Positions 33,599 through 40,883 of a DNA stretch of 54,960 nucleotides are shown here, in pieces; position 1 is the stretch's first letter; the number at the start of each line of letters is the position of its first letter. Under the pieces are notes generated by a model. The model did not search any database. It was not told the DNA's origin and saw only the letters and a program-made list of their open reading frames with translations. The DNA is from a virus, in IMG/VR virus record IMGVR_UViG_3300046028_005371, positions 1 to 54,960 of that record; one strand, written 5' to 3'. Made by a program: the position numbers and the translations under genes.

Positions 33599-34491
33599 TT
33601 ATTTTCAATATTTACATGACATATTCTAATGCCAGTACTAATCTTATTAAGATTGAACACTGTTTGGTTTTCTAATCGCATTAGTAAATTTTCTAATTTA
33701 CCATGGTCGGTATCCCAATTAGTAGTTTTTCCTTTAAAAATTAAATTTTCGCCCCATAAGTTTTTTATACTATCTCTGTTAGAGATAAGTGGGAGATCAA
33801 ATGTAGTTAGGGGATCATGCCAGCTGGACAATATTAATTCTTTAGTAGATGCAAAGAAGTAATAATCACCATTCCTGTTATGCTGTCTAGCCCATAGCCA
33901 ATATGATATCTCAGTATTTGACATACTCAAAAATTTTGTATTTTGTTCTGTTATAATATCAGAGTTTTGATAATCACCATCACTTTTATTAATATCACCT
34001 TCGCCACAAATAATATAATAATCATTTGGAATTGCTAAAAACAGCATAGGTAAAATTAGATATGTTGGTTTATTAACTCTTACTTTATCATACTGCTCTT
34101 TAGCAAAACTAAATGCATCCTCTCGAGTAACAGTCACTACATTTAATTTTACATCTAATTCTGTAGACAATTGTTGGCACAATGTCAACATATAGTCGTT
34201 TATTCCCCAGTTGCTTAAAAAGAACAGCTCAAAATTTAATCCAATATCCTTTGCTTCTCTAGCAATAATTTCACTATCAACTCCTGATATGCAAACAGCA
34301 AGTTTTTTATCGCTTAACTGCATTAGTCGATTTCGTATAGCTTGTTTAAAAGTAACTGAGGGATTGTATTCCTCATACAGATTTTCGTAATCAAATAAGA
34401 ATTCTACTTTGTTATTATATGGCACATCGGTGTAATCTCCAAATTCAACTGAATTGATTAACCATTTGATGTGTTGAGGAATTGATAGCAT
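33595..34491 (-). CDS. Divergent PP-loop ATPase-like protein
   Basis: 298 residues. KLAVCISGVDSEIIAREA (about 62-79) aligns with the SGGTDSE segment of the 24289-25230 protein but one PP-loop glycine is Val. FELFFLSNWGINDYMLTLC and VKLNVVTVTREDAF continue the same fold order. It may have lost ATP hydrolysis or changed substrate. Its ATG lies 29 nt after an exact TATAAATA late box, with an AAAGGA ribosome site, so it heads the minus-strand half of the cassette. Confidence 0.65.
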   Translation of the reverse strand: MLSIPQHIKWLINSVEFGDYTDVPYNNKVEFLFDYENLYEEYNPSVTFKQAIRNRLMQLSDKKLAVCISGVDSEIIAREAKDIGLNFELFFLSNWGINDYMLTLCQQLSTELDVKLNVVTVTREDAFSFAKEQYDKVRVNKPTYLILPMLFLAIPNDYYIICGEGDINKSDGDYQNSDIITEQNTKFLSMSNTEISYWLWARQHNRNGDYYFFASTKELILSSWHDPLTTFDLPLISNRDSIKNLWGENLIFKGKTTNWDTDHGKLENLLMRLENQTVFNLNKISTGIRICHVNIENK

Positions 34492-34520
34492 AGTTATGTC
34501 CTTTTAGAAAAAGCTATAAG

Positions 34521-34528
34521 TATTTATA
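34521..34528 (-). promoter_or_regulatory. T4-type late promoter box TATAAATA
   Basis: Exact box on the minus strand, about 29 nt upstream of the ATG at 34491 with a normal AAAGGA ribosome site between. Drives the minus-strand half of the first enzyme cassette. Confidence 0.75.
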
Positions 34529-34568
34529 GAATATTATTAGTTGATTAATAGATTTTAATCGTGCTTGA

Positions 34569-35015
34569 TTAAATTTTTTCTATGTTAACTCCTGATTTTT
34601 CTAAAAACTTAATCCCAGAGTCATCTCTATAATTTTTATTATAGTATACACTACTAATGCCAGACTGATAGATAAGTTTAGCACACTCAATACAAGGACT
34701 ATGAGTAACGAATAAGGTTGCCCCCAATCCACTGTTAGTTGATTTTGCAAGTTTTGCAATAGCGTTTGATTCAGCATGGAGTACCTCTGGTTTAGTTTTT
34801 AATCTAATTTCAACAACATTTTCATTAACGTCTAGCACATGTCCAATCTCATCTTCGCAGTTGTTGTCCCAACCTGCAGGCATGCCGTTATAGCCGTAAC
34901 TGATAACTGAATCATCTTTGACAATAACAGCGCCTACCTGCAATCTACGTGCATGGCTTAATTGAGCTGTGCGATCTGCCCAATCCATGTATAGTTTTAT
35001 AAATTTATCCTTCAT
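34569..35015 (-). CDS. Deoxycytidylate (dCMP) deaminase
   Basis: 148 residues from the ATG at 35015. The frame runs on to 35114, but that part overlaps the tRNA-Arg gene and is not coding. LHAESNAI (79-86) gives the HAE zinc and catalytic motif, and SPCIECAKL (106-114) gives PCxxC. GYNGMPAGWDNNCED is typical of phage and bacterial dCMP deaminases, which make dUMP for thymidylate synthesis. Ordinary T4-like nucleotide metabolism. Confidence 0.92.
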   Translation of the reverse strand: MKDKFIKLYMDWADRTAQLSHARRLQVGAVIVKDDSVISYGYNGMPAGWDNNCEDEIGHVLDVNENVVEIRLKTKPEVLHAESNAIAKLAKSTNSGLGATLFVTHSPCIECAKLIYQSGISSVYYNKNYRDDSGIKFLEKSGVNIEKI

Positions 35016-35024
35016 TATTATCCT

Positions 35025-35099
35025 TGGCCGGCCCTGCAGGAATCGAACCCACACCGCTTGGTTCGAAGCCAAGCATTCTATCCATTGAACTAAGGGCCG
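35025..35099 (-). tRNA. tRNA-Arg(TCG)
   Basis: 75 nt with encoded CCA. Acceptor CGGCCCT/AGGGCCG is perfect; anticodon stem CTTGG/CCAAG with loop CTTCGAA. Stands alone between the dCMP deaminase and kinase genes, 3.7 kb before the main array. Confidence 0.92.
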
Positions 35100-35101
35100 T
35101 A

Positions 35102-35563
35102 TTATACATGCCAAATTTCCGTAAAGCCTTCTTCAAGGACAGGCTCTTCCCAACTGGCAATCATGCTGGCAATAACATGATCTGGGATTTCCTTGCCCGG
35201 CCGGCTCATTAATCGACGCATAAGTTCTTTATGCTCTGGTGTTTTGAATACCACAGCAATATGTTCATAGTCTGGAAGCATACGGAACTTCTTAGCACGT
35301 CTAGAAACAGTAGTGTTGGTCTGATCCCAAACTATATCTCGATTCATTTCACGTGCCACAACAACTTCTTCAGCCATTAAGCCAATGGCTGTGGGCATGA
35401 AATCTGTAAACACTTTGGAATAAGTAAGACCTACTTCTTTAGCATAAAGTTCAACCCATTTGTCTGTGCTAACTTTAACACAAGAAAAAGCCCAGGCCTG
35501 CTTATCTACCCAAGTAGATTTGCCGGACCCAGGCACTCCAATCAATTGATAACATTTTGGCAT
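35102..35563 (-). CDS. Polynucleotide kinase-like P-loop kinase
   Basis: 153 residues. Walker A GVPGSGKST (9-17), then DKWVELYAKEVGLTYS and IVWDQTNTTVSRR (lid-like Arg pair), as in the kinase domain of T4 polynucleotide kinase and related AAA_33 kinases. No phosphatase domain is fused; separate phosphatase genes lie just upstream. Would put a 5' phosphate on RNA ends before ligation, fitting the RNA ligase gene nearby. Confidence 0.82.
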   Translation of the reverse strand: MPKCYQLIGVPGSGKSTWVDKQAWAFSCVKVSTDKWVELYAKEVGLTYSKVFTDFMPTAIGLMAEEVVVAREMNRDIVWDQTNTTVSRRAKKFRMLPDYEHIAVVFKTPEHKELMRRLMSRPGKEIPDHVIASMIASWEEPVLEEGFTEIWHV

Positions 35564-35679
35564 TATAATACCTCTACTATATAATATCCTGAATTAGGAT
35601 AATTTTCTAATAACCATTCCAACATGCCTGGTTCAACAGGCAGTTGGATGGAATTGTACTTGTTAGTAATATAAGTCAT
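35563..35679 (-). CDS. Very small protein
   Basis: 38 residues (MTYITNKYNSIQLPVEPGML...). The ATG follows the phosphoesterase stop by 1 nt and the stop overlaps the kinase start as TAATG, so it fits exactly into the operon. Longer versions of this frame run antisense to nothing but overlap the phosphoesterase gene and are not preferred. Function unknown. Confidence 0.5.
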   Translation of the reverse strand: MTYITNKYNSIQLPVEPGMLEWLLENYPNSGYYIVEVL

Positions 35680-35680
35680 A

Positions 35681-36286
35681 TTACATTGTTGGCCCGTTGC
35701 CACTCTTAAATCCAACGCTTCCACCTTCTTCTTCGATGCGTTTGATAACATCTTCAAACAAGATAGGCGCAAAATCCGGAGTTTGCTCCACGCAAACACA
35801 ATGGTAACGTGGATCAATTTTGTCACTGTACAAAACTTCTCCAGTTTTAGCATCAACGCCACGAGCCTTCTTCACGCGATTTGCGTGTAAGTGTCCGTGA
35901 ATGTTGACACCGAAACGACCCATTGAATCCGAATGTAACGGAATATGGCTAAGAATCATACCGTTCATAACGTGATAAGCTCTAAGTTCTCTAAAGTACA
36001 AGCGATAATCGTCGTCTTTAAAGATATCGTGGTTACCACGAATTAAAACTTTGTCGCCGTTAAGTCTGGATAAGATTTTTAACGATTTACGATTGATAAC
36101 AACGTCACCCAAATGATAGACTTTGTCAGTAGGCTTGACTCTTTCGTTCCACGCCTTGACCATCGCCTCATCCATTTCATCTGCGTCATCCCACGGTCTT
36201 AACTTGGTAACACCGTCATTACGTGTGAAGCGACATACACCAGTGTGACCAAAGTGCGTGTCGCTGACTAAAAATACACTAGGCAT
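35681..36286 (-). CDS. Calcineurin-like metallophosphoesterase
   Basis: 201 residues. All five metal-binding blocks are visible: SDTHFGH (8-14), LGDVV, RGNHD, SHIPLH and HGHLH. This family cleaves phosphomonoesters or diesters, including RNA end repair and cyclic nucleotides. Its place between kinase, dual-specificity phosphatase and RNA ligase genes suggests a role in processing RNA termini; this is inference. An RBS AAAAGGAGAAA precedes the ATG. Confidence 0.88.
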   Translation of the reverse strand: MPSVFLVSDTHFGHTGVCRFTRNDGVTKLRPWDDADEMDEAMVKAWNERVKPTDKVYHLGDVVINRKSLKILSRLNGDKVLIRGNHDIFKDDDYRLYFRELRAYHVMNGMILSHIPLHSDSMGRFGVNIHGHLHANRVKKARGVDAKTGEVLYSDKIDPRYHCVCVEQTPDFAPILFEDVIKRIEEEGGSVGFKSGNGPTM

Positions 36287-36301
36287 ACATTTCTCCTTTT
36301 A

Positions 36302-36865
36302 TTAAATATCACCTTCTAATTTTCTACGCTCTCGACGTTCAGCCGCTAACGTAAAAACTTTTTCATTGTCATTGGTCCAATCTATTGCTTTCTTGGGAAT
36401 GATCAAACCAGATTCGAGCGTCACACCGTTAATGGTATGAGTCTCGTTCTCGTCATAGGTCCACCCCAAGTGCTTCATCATACGATGTTTGACGCACAGA
36501 TTAGGACTGCGGAACACTTCGGTATCCTCAAAGCCCATCATGACTCCGACTTCACAGACTGCGCCACTACGGCACACACCTGCTACACAATGAACAACTA
36601 CGTTCATACGGTTATCCAGTGCATGTTGTAGCAACTGAGATAGTTTAGCGGCTTGCTCGTGACTGCAACGCATTTCTTCTTCCAGGCACTCGTCGCGTTC
36701 TTCGATGTCCAAAAATTGAAATTGATGAACTTCTTTAAACTTGTACAACGGAGTAGGAAAATCTCCAGGCGGATCCACAATTTGAATTAGCATGGCGTTC
36801 TCGCCCGGGTTAATGTGATGTCCTTTTTTGATGTCGCTTAGTGCAACGTTTTGAATCCATGGCAT
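36302..36865 (-). CDS. Cysteine-based (dual-specificity/tyrosine) phosphatase
   Basis: 187 residues from the ATG at 36865, one nt after the RNA-ligase stop; the frame to 36877 would overlap that gene. VVVHCVAGVCRSGA carries the CX5R signature (Cys93, Arg99). Members dephosphorylate proteins, or RNA 5' ends in some branches. Whether it acts in RNA repair or on host proteins is open. Confidence 0.85.
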   Translation of the reverse strand: MPWIQNVALSDIKKGHHINPGENAMLIQIVDPPGDFPTPLYKFKEVHQFQFLDIEERDECLEEEMRCSHEQAAKLSQLLQHALDNRMNVVVHCVAGVCRSGAVCEVGVMMGFEDTEVFRSPNLCVKHRMMKHLGWTYDENETHTINGVTLESGLIIPKKAIDWTNDNEKVFTLAAERRERRKLEGDI

Positions 36866-36866
36866 T

Positions 36867-37895
36867 TTAATCACCACCCTTTAATAAAAATTTATTTGAA
36901 ATTGCCTTGAACGAACATTGCATGGCCTTGCTTTTAAACACAAGACCTTCACGTTCACAGCCAATCATTCCCATAACTGATTTGCCTTCTGCAAATTTCA
37001 GAATATTGTCAATGCTGTTGATGCCTAAAGTATCCCACAATTCGGCACCAAATGCTAGCACAGGCACATGTTTGATATCGTGTTCTTCAACAAATGCATT
37101 ACGTTCAGTAGGAGTTAGATATTTGCCAGTATCAATATCGTAGATATCAAACAAGAAAAATTCCTGTCCTTTTTGCTTGTATGGATTACCTTGGATACCT
37201 TCTCCAATCAACTCACCCTGTAGTGCAAGATTACGATTGGCACGACGAAGCTTCAACTCCAAATCATTGCGTACTGCAACCTTCCATAGGCTGTTGGTTT
37301 CGCTGGGCTTGAGTTCAAGATTACGGCTACACACACCAAACTCGCCGTCACGTAGGTACACAGTCATTGAGCTGCCATCCAGCTTTTCAGTGACTTCCCA
37401 TACATGTTGTTCTCTAAGCCAGTAGTCAAATTCTTCTTTCAAGTTTTGAACACGTTCTTGGTCAGTCTTTTGGATCCAACCTGGGAACATGCCTTTGACT
37501 TCTCCTGCCAACTGTGCAGGGACGGGAGCTTCGTATTTCACAATGCCTAGTGGAAATGATACATCGAGTCCTTCAAACAACTCTGATTCTACCATAGTCA
37601 ATGTAGACAACGGCAACAACAGTCCCTGGCTCAATTGCCCACGTAGTTTCATTGTACGCAGTCGTTCACCAGCAATGCCGTCAAACACTCGAGGCTCCTT
37701 GCCCTTGCTCAAGAATGGGGCCAGTGCGTGAGGAATCCAAGAATCGATTTCGCAATACACAGCAAGATCGCCTTGTTTGAATTCGCCCTTTTTAACTACA
37801 GCAGTCCATCCACCGATGACTGCACATTCGATAGCATCGGCATCCGGGATAGGACGCAGAGCATCAATCTTCCTAATGGTTGCTAATTTACGCAT
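36867..37895 (-). CDS. RNA ligase, DraRnl/Rnl5-like
   Basis: 342 residues. An N-terminal OB-fold-like region (about 1-110, starting MRKLATIRKIDALRPIPDAD) precedes the nucleotidyltransferase motif TEKLDGSS with Lys171 as the AMP-accepting residue, followed by LQGELIGEGIQGNPY (motif III/IIIa region) and EGLVFKSK (motif IV/V). That order, OB domain first, is characteristic of the Deinococcus Rnl5 type. Seals nicked RNA; with the kinase and phosphatases it makes a tRNA-repair set against anticodon nucleases. Confidence 0.9.
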   Translation of the reverse strand: MRKLATIRKIDALRPIPDADAIECAVIGGWTAVVKKGEFKQGDLAVYCEIDSWIPHALAPFLSKGKEPRVFDGIAGERLRTMKLRGQLSQGLLLPLSTLTMVESELFEGLDVSFPLGIVKYEAPVPAQLAGEVKGMFPGWIQKTDQERVQNLKEEFDYWLREQHVWEVTEKLDGSSMTVYLRDGEFGVCSRNLELKPSETNSLWKVAVRNDLELKLRRANRNLALQGELIGEGIQGNPYKQKGQEFFLFDIYDIDTGKYLTPTERNAFVEEHDIKHVPVLAFGAELWDTLGINSIDNILKFAEGKSVMGMIGCEREGLVFKSKAMQCSFKAISNKFLLKGGD

Positions 37896-37905
37896 TTTTT
37901 ATTCC

Positions 37906-38112
37906 TTAACATTCTAAATCAATGTGACGACCTTTGTCCAAATCTAATCGAAGATTTCTACTTACTCGTTCTGCGATAATTTGATCAACTCTACGCTCTT
38001 CAATTTTTTTACTGTATTCCTCAGTTCGTTGCTTGTCCATACGAGCCTGATCTACTCTATACTGTTCTAGGTTATATTTTATAACACTTTGTTCTGCTCT
38101 TGAGATTTCCAT
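37906..38112 (-). CDS. Small charged helical protein
   Basis: 68 residues, highly charged, predicted continuous helix or coiled coil (YNLEQYRVDQARMDKQRTEE). 1-nt overlap with the zincin gene stop. Function unknown. Confidence 0.6.
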   Translation of the reverse strand: MEISRAEQSVIKYNLEQYRVDQARMDKQRTEEYSKKIEERRVDQIIAERVSRNLRLDLDKGRHIDLEC

Positions 38113-38510
38113 TATTCTACGGCCCTCCTAAAAATAAGTTCCTGCTTTGAAAACGCATCTTGTTCCCAAGGCATGTCCAAATACTTAGTCTTCTTGTTAT
38201 ATTTCTTTCCGCGCCAGTAATTGACACCATTTTCTACTTTAAGAATACCTTTGGCCATTTGACGAACATGAACCATTTCGTGGGCAAGTGTTACTCCCAT
38301 ATCAACAAACCAACCCGGCTTAACAACTACAACATAGGCATCTAACCCATTTAATGGCATAGTCATACCGTGTCCACCGCATTCGTTGGCAACTCGAACT
38401 AGTAAAACTTTTTTACTATTTTCCAATTTAAGTTGTTTGATCATAGAGGGTAAAATTGCCTCTATGAATTTACGCTTCTTTACGCTACGAGTTTCTACCA
38501 AAAATTCCAT
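38112..38510 (-). CDS. Small zincin-type metallopeptidase-like protein
   Basis: 132 residues. VTLAHEMVHVRQ contains HExxH and the following YLDMPWEQDAFSKQE supplies a candidate third ligand (Glu), the arrangement I recall for small SprT-like or WLM-like phage proteins. Transcribed from a perfect sigma70 promoter (38535-38563) with an AAGGAG ribosome site. Substrate unknown. Confidence 0.7.
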   Translation of the reverse strand: MEFLVETRSVKKRKFIEAILPSMIKQLKLENSKKVLLVRVANECGGHGMTMPLNGLDAYVVVVKPGWFVDMGVTLAHEMVHVRQMAKGILKVENGVNYWRGKKYNKKTKYLDMPWEQDAFSKQELIFRRAVE

Positions 38511-38534
38511 TATATTACTCCTTGCTATGTATAT

Positions 38535-38563
38535 ATTATAGCATGGTTTTACCAGTTTGTCAA
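38535..38563 (-). promoter_or_regulatory. Sigma70 promoter
   Basis: Minus strand: TTGACA (38558-38563), 17-bp spacer, TATAAT (38535-38540), both perfect. The 36-bp block 38531-38566 recurs at 47072-47107 with two differences. Confidence 0.88.
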
Positions 38564-38565
38564 CC

Positions 38566-38573
38566 TATAAATA
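38566..38573 (+). promoter_or_regulatory. T4-type late promoter box TATAAATA
   Basis: Exact plus-strand box, abutting the -35 element of the opposite-strand sigma70 promoter, and only 6 nt before the ATG at 38580. Confidence 0.7.
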
Positions 38574-38579
38574 TATATT

Positions 38580-38786
38580 ATGAAGCCAAAAACTCATCTT
38601 GAAGAAATCCAACAAGAGATCGACGAGTTACTCGAACTTTGTTATAAAGGCGATAAAATGGAATCGTTGATCTATCAACGTGGATTATTATCTGGGTGGT
38701 TGGCAAGGCTTGCATCTACAGACTATATTGTCCATAACGAAATAAAAGAACGCCTTTATAACGCCAAAAGAAAAACCTCACCGTAG
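38580..38786 (+). CDS. Small helical protein, predicted leaderless mRNA
   Basis: 68 residues (MKPKTHLEEIQQEIDELLEL...), all helical, no motif. The start codon lies 6 nt after a TATAAATA box and no Shine-Dalgarno sequence exists, so +1 and the ATG should coincide. It is the only plus-strand gene between 32 and 55 kb. Confidence 0.65.
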   Translation: MKPKTHLEEIQQEIDELLELCYKGDKMESLIYQRGLLSGWLARLASTDYIVHNEIKERLYNAKRKTSP

Positions 38787-38818
38787 AATTACATTCCATT
38801 GGGTGGGGCCGTGTTGTT

Positions 38819-38892
38819 TGGAGCGGGTAGAGAGAATCGAACTCTCACGCTAACCTTGGCAAGGTCACAAGCTACCATTACATCATACCCGC
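38819..38892 (-). tRNA. tRNA-Gly(GCC)
   Basis: 74 nt with CCA. Acceptor GCGGGTA/TACCCGC perfect, anticodon loop TTGCCAA. 3'-most gene of the main array. Confidence 0.92.
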
Positions 38893-38893
38893 A

Positions 38894-39559
38894 TTAAAGA
38901 TATTTTTTTTGTCTTAGTATAGGCGGTTTTGTGTTAGTGCCTATTTTTGTCACAAAAAAGACCTGTGTTAATCTAAGATCAGAATCTGAATAATAACTGT
39001 TTACGCCGTGAGCAGAACTTGAATCAAATGCAATTAATCGATTGTAGACATTATTAAATCTAATTGTTTCAATATATGCATCCCTATGCCTTTGAATACG
39101 GTTATCATAATCAGAATCTATACCATTTTTATAAAAATCTTTTTTAGCATTAGATAGATCTAATTTTTCTTTATCAACTAATTTAAAAATAGAAGTTCCA
39201 CAATTTAAATCTATTTTAGGAGTTAAGAAAATAACTCCGGCAAAAATAACATTTTCATCATAATGAACCCAACCCATATTCTTTGGAGACATTGGATTAG
39301 GATCAACAGACGGTATCAATTGAAAACTTGTGTCTATTTCGTAGCTAATAGATTCAGAATCTAAATCAAAGAATACCGAAAGTAGTTTATTACAAAATTG
39401 ATTAAAAAAATTCTTATCTAATTCATCTAAGCGTTTTGTTCGCTTTCCCGGATAGTTGCCTTCTACCGGCACTGAATATTCCTGCTTTAGTGCAAGTGCT
39501 CGAACACTATCTGGATCACTGTAAAAGTCATCAATACATAAGGCAGGAATATTATTCAT
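38894..39559 (-). CDS. Fe/2OG-oxygenase-like protein of the DUF6445 type
   Basis: 221 residues. WVHYDENVIFAGVIFLTP contains H99-x-D101, GTSIF follows, and NRLIAFDSSSAHGVNSYYSD has His184 with Arg196 (LRLTQVFFV). This is the layout of DUF6445, a 2-oxoglutarate oxygenase-like family frequent in marine phages. It sits between two tRNA stretches and ends 1-2 nt from a tRNA gene. Substrate unknown. Confidence 0.75.
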   Translation of the reverse strand: MNNIPALCIDDFYSDPDSVRALALKQEYSVPVEGNYPGKRTKRLDELDKNFFNQFCNKLLSVFFDLDSESISYEIDTSFQLIPSVDPNPMSPKNMGWVHYDENVIFAGVIFLTPKIDLNCGTSIFKLVDKEKLDLSNAKKDFYKNGIDSDYDNRIQRHRDAYIETIRFNNVYNRLIAFDSSSAHGVNSYYSDSDLRLTQVFFVTKIGTNTKPPILRQKKYL

Positions 39560-39565
39560 GTTGAA

Positions 39566-39796
39566 TTAACGAATCCGTTTTAGATATTCTCGGCCTATCC
39601 TACCTTCTTGAATATCAAGTAAAGCAGCCACAGGTGCATTTAACTGACTTTTGTTTTCAGCATGACGATGTTGTCGTGATAATTCTCTGGCCCTAGTGGA
39701 TGCAATTAGTACCATGTCGAATCGATTTCCTCCAACCATTTCTACACATTTTTCAGTGTCAATTGTTGTACCGCGACTTAGTTGTTTAATAGCCAT
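39566..39796 (-). CDS. rpoZ: RNA polymerase omega subunit-like protein
   Basis: 76 residues. IDTEKCVEMVGGNRFDMVLI then ASTRARELSRQ and VAALLDIQEGRIGREYLKRI follow bacterial RpoZ along almost its whole length (NRFDLVL, RARQL, ALREIxxGxxGxExLK). Omega binds the beta' C terminus and helps assemble RNA polymerase. A phage copy could bias the host enzyme during infection. It lies in front of the tRNA-fMet-like gene. Assignment rests on pattern; the protein is short. Confidence 0.78.
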   Translation of the reverse strand: MAIKQLSRGTTIDTEKCVEMVGGNRFDMVLIASTRARELSRQHRHAENKSQLNAPVAALLDIQEGRIGREYLKRIR

Positions 39797-39818
39797 ATAT
39801 ACCTTTACGTTAAAAAAA

Positions 39819-39897
39819 TGGTTGCGGAGGATGGATTCGAACCACCGATCTCTAGCTTATGAGACTAGCGGGGACGACCGAACTCCCCTACTCCGCG
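39819..39897 (-). tRNA. tRNA-fMet(CAT) candidate
   Basis: 79 nt with CCA. The acceptor starts with C and ends CTCCGCA-A-CCA, giving the C1xA72 mismatch that marks bacterial initiator tRNAs; anticodon loop CTCATAA. The three G:C pairs of a classic initiator anticodon stem are absent. Confidence 0.8.
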
Positions 39898-39905
39898 ATA
39901 ACTAA

Positions 39906-39979
39906 TGGTCTCGGTAGCAGGAATCGAACCTACGCTCCTGCGTCCCAAACGCAGAGTGATACCATTTCACCATACCGAG
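39906..39979 (-). tRNA. tRNA-Pro(TGG)
   Basis: 74 nt with CCA. Acceptor CTCGGTA/TACCGAG, anticodon stem CTGCG/CGCAG, loop TTTGGGA. Confidence 0.92.
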
Positions 39980-40083
39980 AATAAACTAATTAGTGTGTAA
40001 GCATGACCAAACCTGCTACTTACACTTCAGATGTCTTACCTTGTCACGTGGCGTTGTGGTCAAACCATACATCTTACTAAACT
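39980..40083 (-). other. tRNA spacer with two stems
   Basis: 104 nt between tRNA-Pro and tRNA-Val. Contains GTGTAAG...CTTACAC and AGATGT...ACATCT inverted repeats; no reading frame. Confidence 0.4.
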
Positions 40084-40159
40084 TGGTACCTGGTGACAGA
40101 CTCGAACTGTCATCGCTCTCCGTGTAAAGGAGACGTATAACCTCTCTACGCAACCAGGC
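40084..40159 (-). tRNA. tRNA-Val(TAC)
   Basis: 76 nt with CCA. Anticodon stem TCTCC/GGAGA, loop TTTACAC. Followed by the AAGTTT trailer. Confidence 0.92.
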
Positions 40160-40169
40160 ATACTATTTC

Positions 40170-40243
40170 TGGAGCGGGGTAGGAGAATCGAACTCCTCGC
40201 TTTAGCTTGGAAGGCTAAGGTATTACCACTATACGAACCCCGC
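40170..40243 (-). tRNA. tRNA-Gly(TCC)
   Basis: 74 nt with CCA. Acceptor GCGGGGT/ACCCCGC, anticodon stem TTAGC/GCTAA, loop CTTCCAA. Confidence 0.92.
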
Positions 40244-40597
40244 ATACTTTATTGAAACATACTACACCAGCTGGGAGTCTCGAATTTTGCGAGCCATACA
40301 AGATGCAATCTGTTTCAATAAAGTGTCTAGCTACCTACACCACATAGGCCCTAAACTGAGCTGTTACTCTGTCCATAACATTTATTCTTTTGGAAAGGTG
40401 TTATACCTCACCTAATGCGTTCCCGCCACTCCACCACAGAGTACGGATGGTCATTGCACTACAAACCTAGCACTCTCTATGGTGACTGCCCCACCCCCGT
40501 TTATTACGTGTACGGGATCACGGGTTTTCAACAGGTTAATACTAGTTTAGTGACCTAGCAGTCGCCATATTTTTGATAGCTGTAATTAACCTAAAAC
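40244..40597 (-). ncRNA. Gene-free structured spacer, candidate ncRNA
   Basis: 354 nt with no credible reading frame, between tRNA-Gly and tRNA-Thr. Pairings seen: perfect 14-bp stem 40246-40259 with 40311-40324; 8-bp stem 40365-40372 with 40436-40443 enclosing ATAACA/TGTTAT; 11-bp stem 40479-40489 with 40558-40568 (one G:T); 8-bp stem 40533-40540 with 40585-40592. The last two are interleaved, as in a pseudoknot. It would be transcribed with the tRNAs on the minus strand. Confidence 0.5.
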
Positions 40598-40673
40598 TGG
40601 TGCCGGTTGTCGGAATCGAACTGACCACATCCGCCTTACAAGAGCGGCGCTCTACCAAATGAGCTAAACCGGC
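40598..40673 (-). tRNA. tRNA-Thr(TGT)
   Basis: 76 nt with CCA. Acceptor GCCGGTT/AACCGGC, loop CTTGTAA. Confidence 0.92.
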
Positions 40674-40687
40674 ATTAAAATTATTTA

Positions 40688-40867
40688 TTAACCGCCTTGG
40701 ATTGAGTCTTTAACTTCTGATCTTTTAGCAATCTCTTCGAACGCTTCATCTTCATTTTTCTGATCTTCTATTGTGCGAGGATCGGGCTTACGAAAAATTG
40801 CATCATAGTTATTACTAAACTGATTCTGACTAACACTATATGGACGAGGTCTGCTACCTTTGCTCAT
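40688..40867 (-). CDS. Small conserved phage protein (MSKGSRPRPYSV type)
   Basis: 59 residues, beginning MSKGSRPRPYSVSQNQFSNN and containing YDAIFRKPDPRTIEDQKNED. I recall this N-terminal signature from many T4-like phage small proteins of unknown role. AAAGGA lies 8 nt before the ATG. It is embedded between tRNA-Ala and tRNA-Thr. Confidence 0.75.
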   Translation of the reverse strand: MSKGSRPRPYSVSQNQFSNNYDAIFRKPDPRTIEDQKNEDEAFEEIAKRSEVKDSIQGG

Positions 40868-40883
40868 GTTAATTTCCTTTATA

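Noticed and set aside
35016-35114. N-terminal extension of the dCMP deaminase
   Set aside because: It would translate through the tRNA-Arg gene; the ATG at 35015 matches the family start.
40244-40597. Identification of the spacer as GOLLD, ROOL or tmRNA
   Set aside because: It is much shorter than GOLLD or ROOL, and I see no tmRNA tag frame or tRNA-Ala-like ends; only a generic structured-RNA call is justified.
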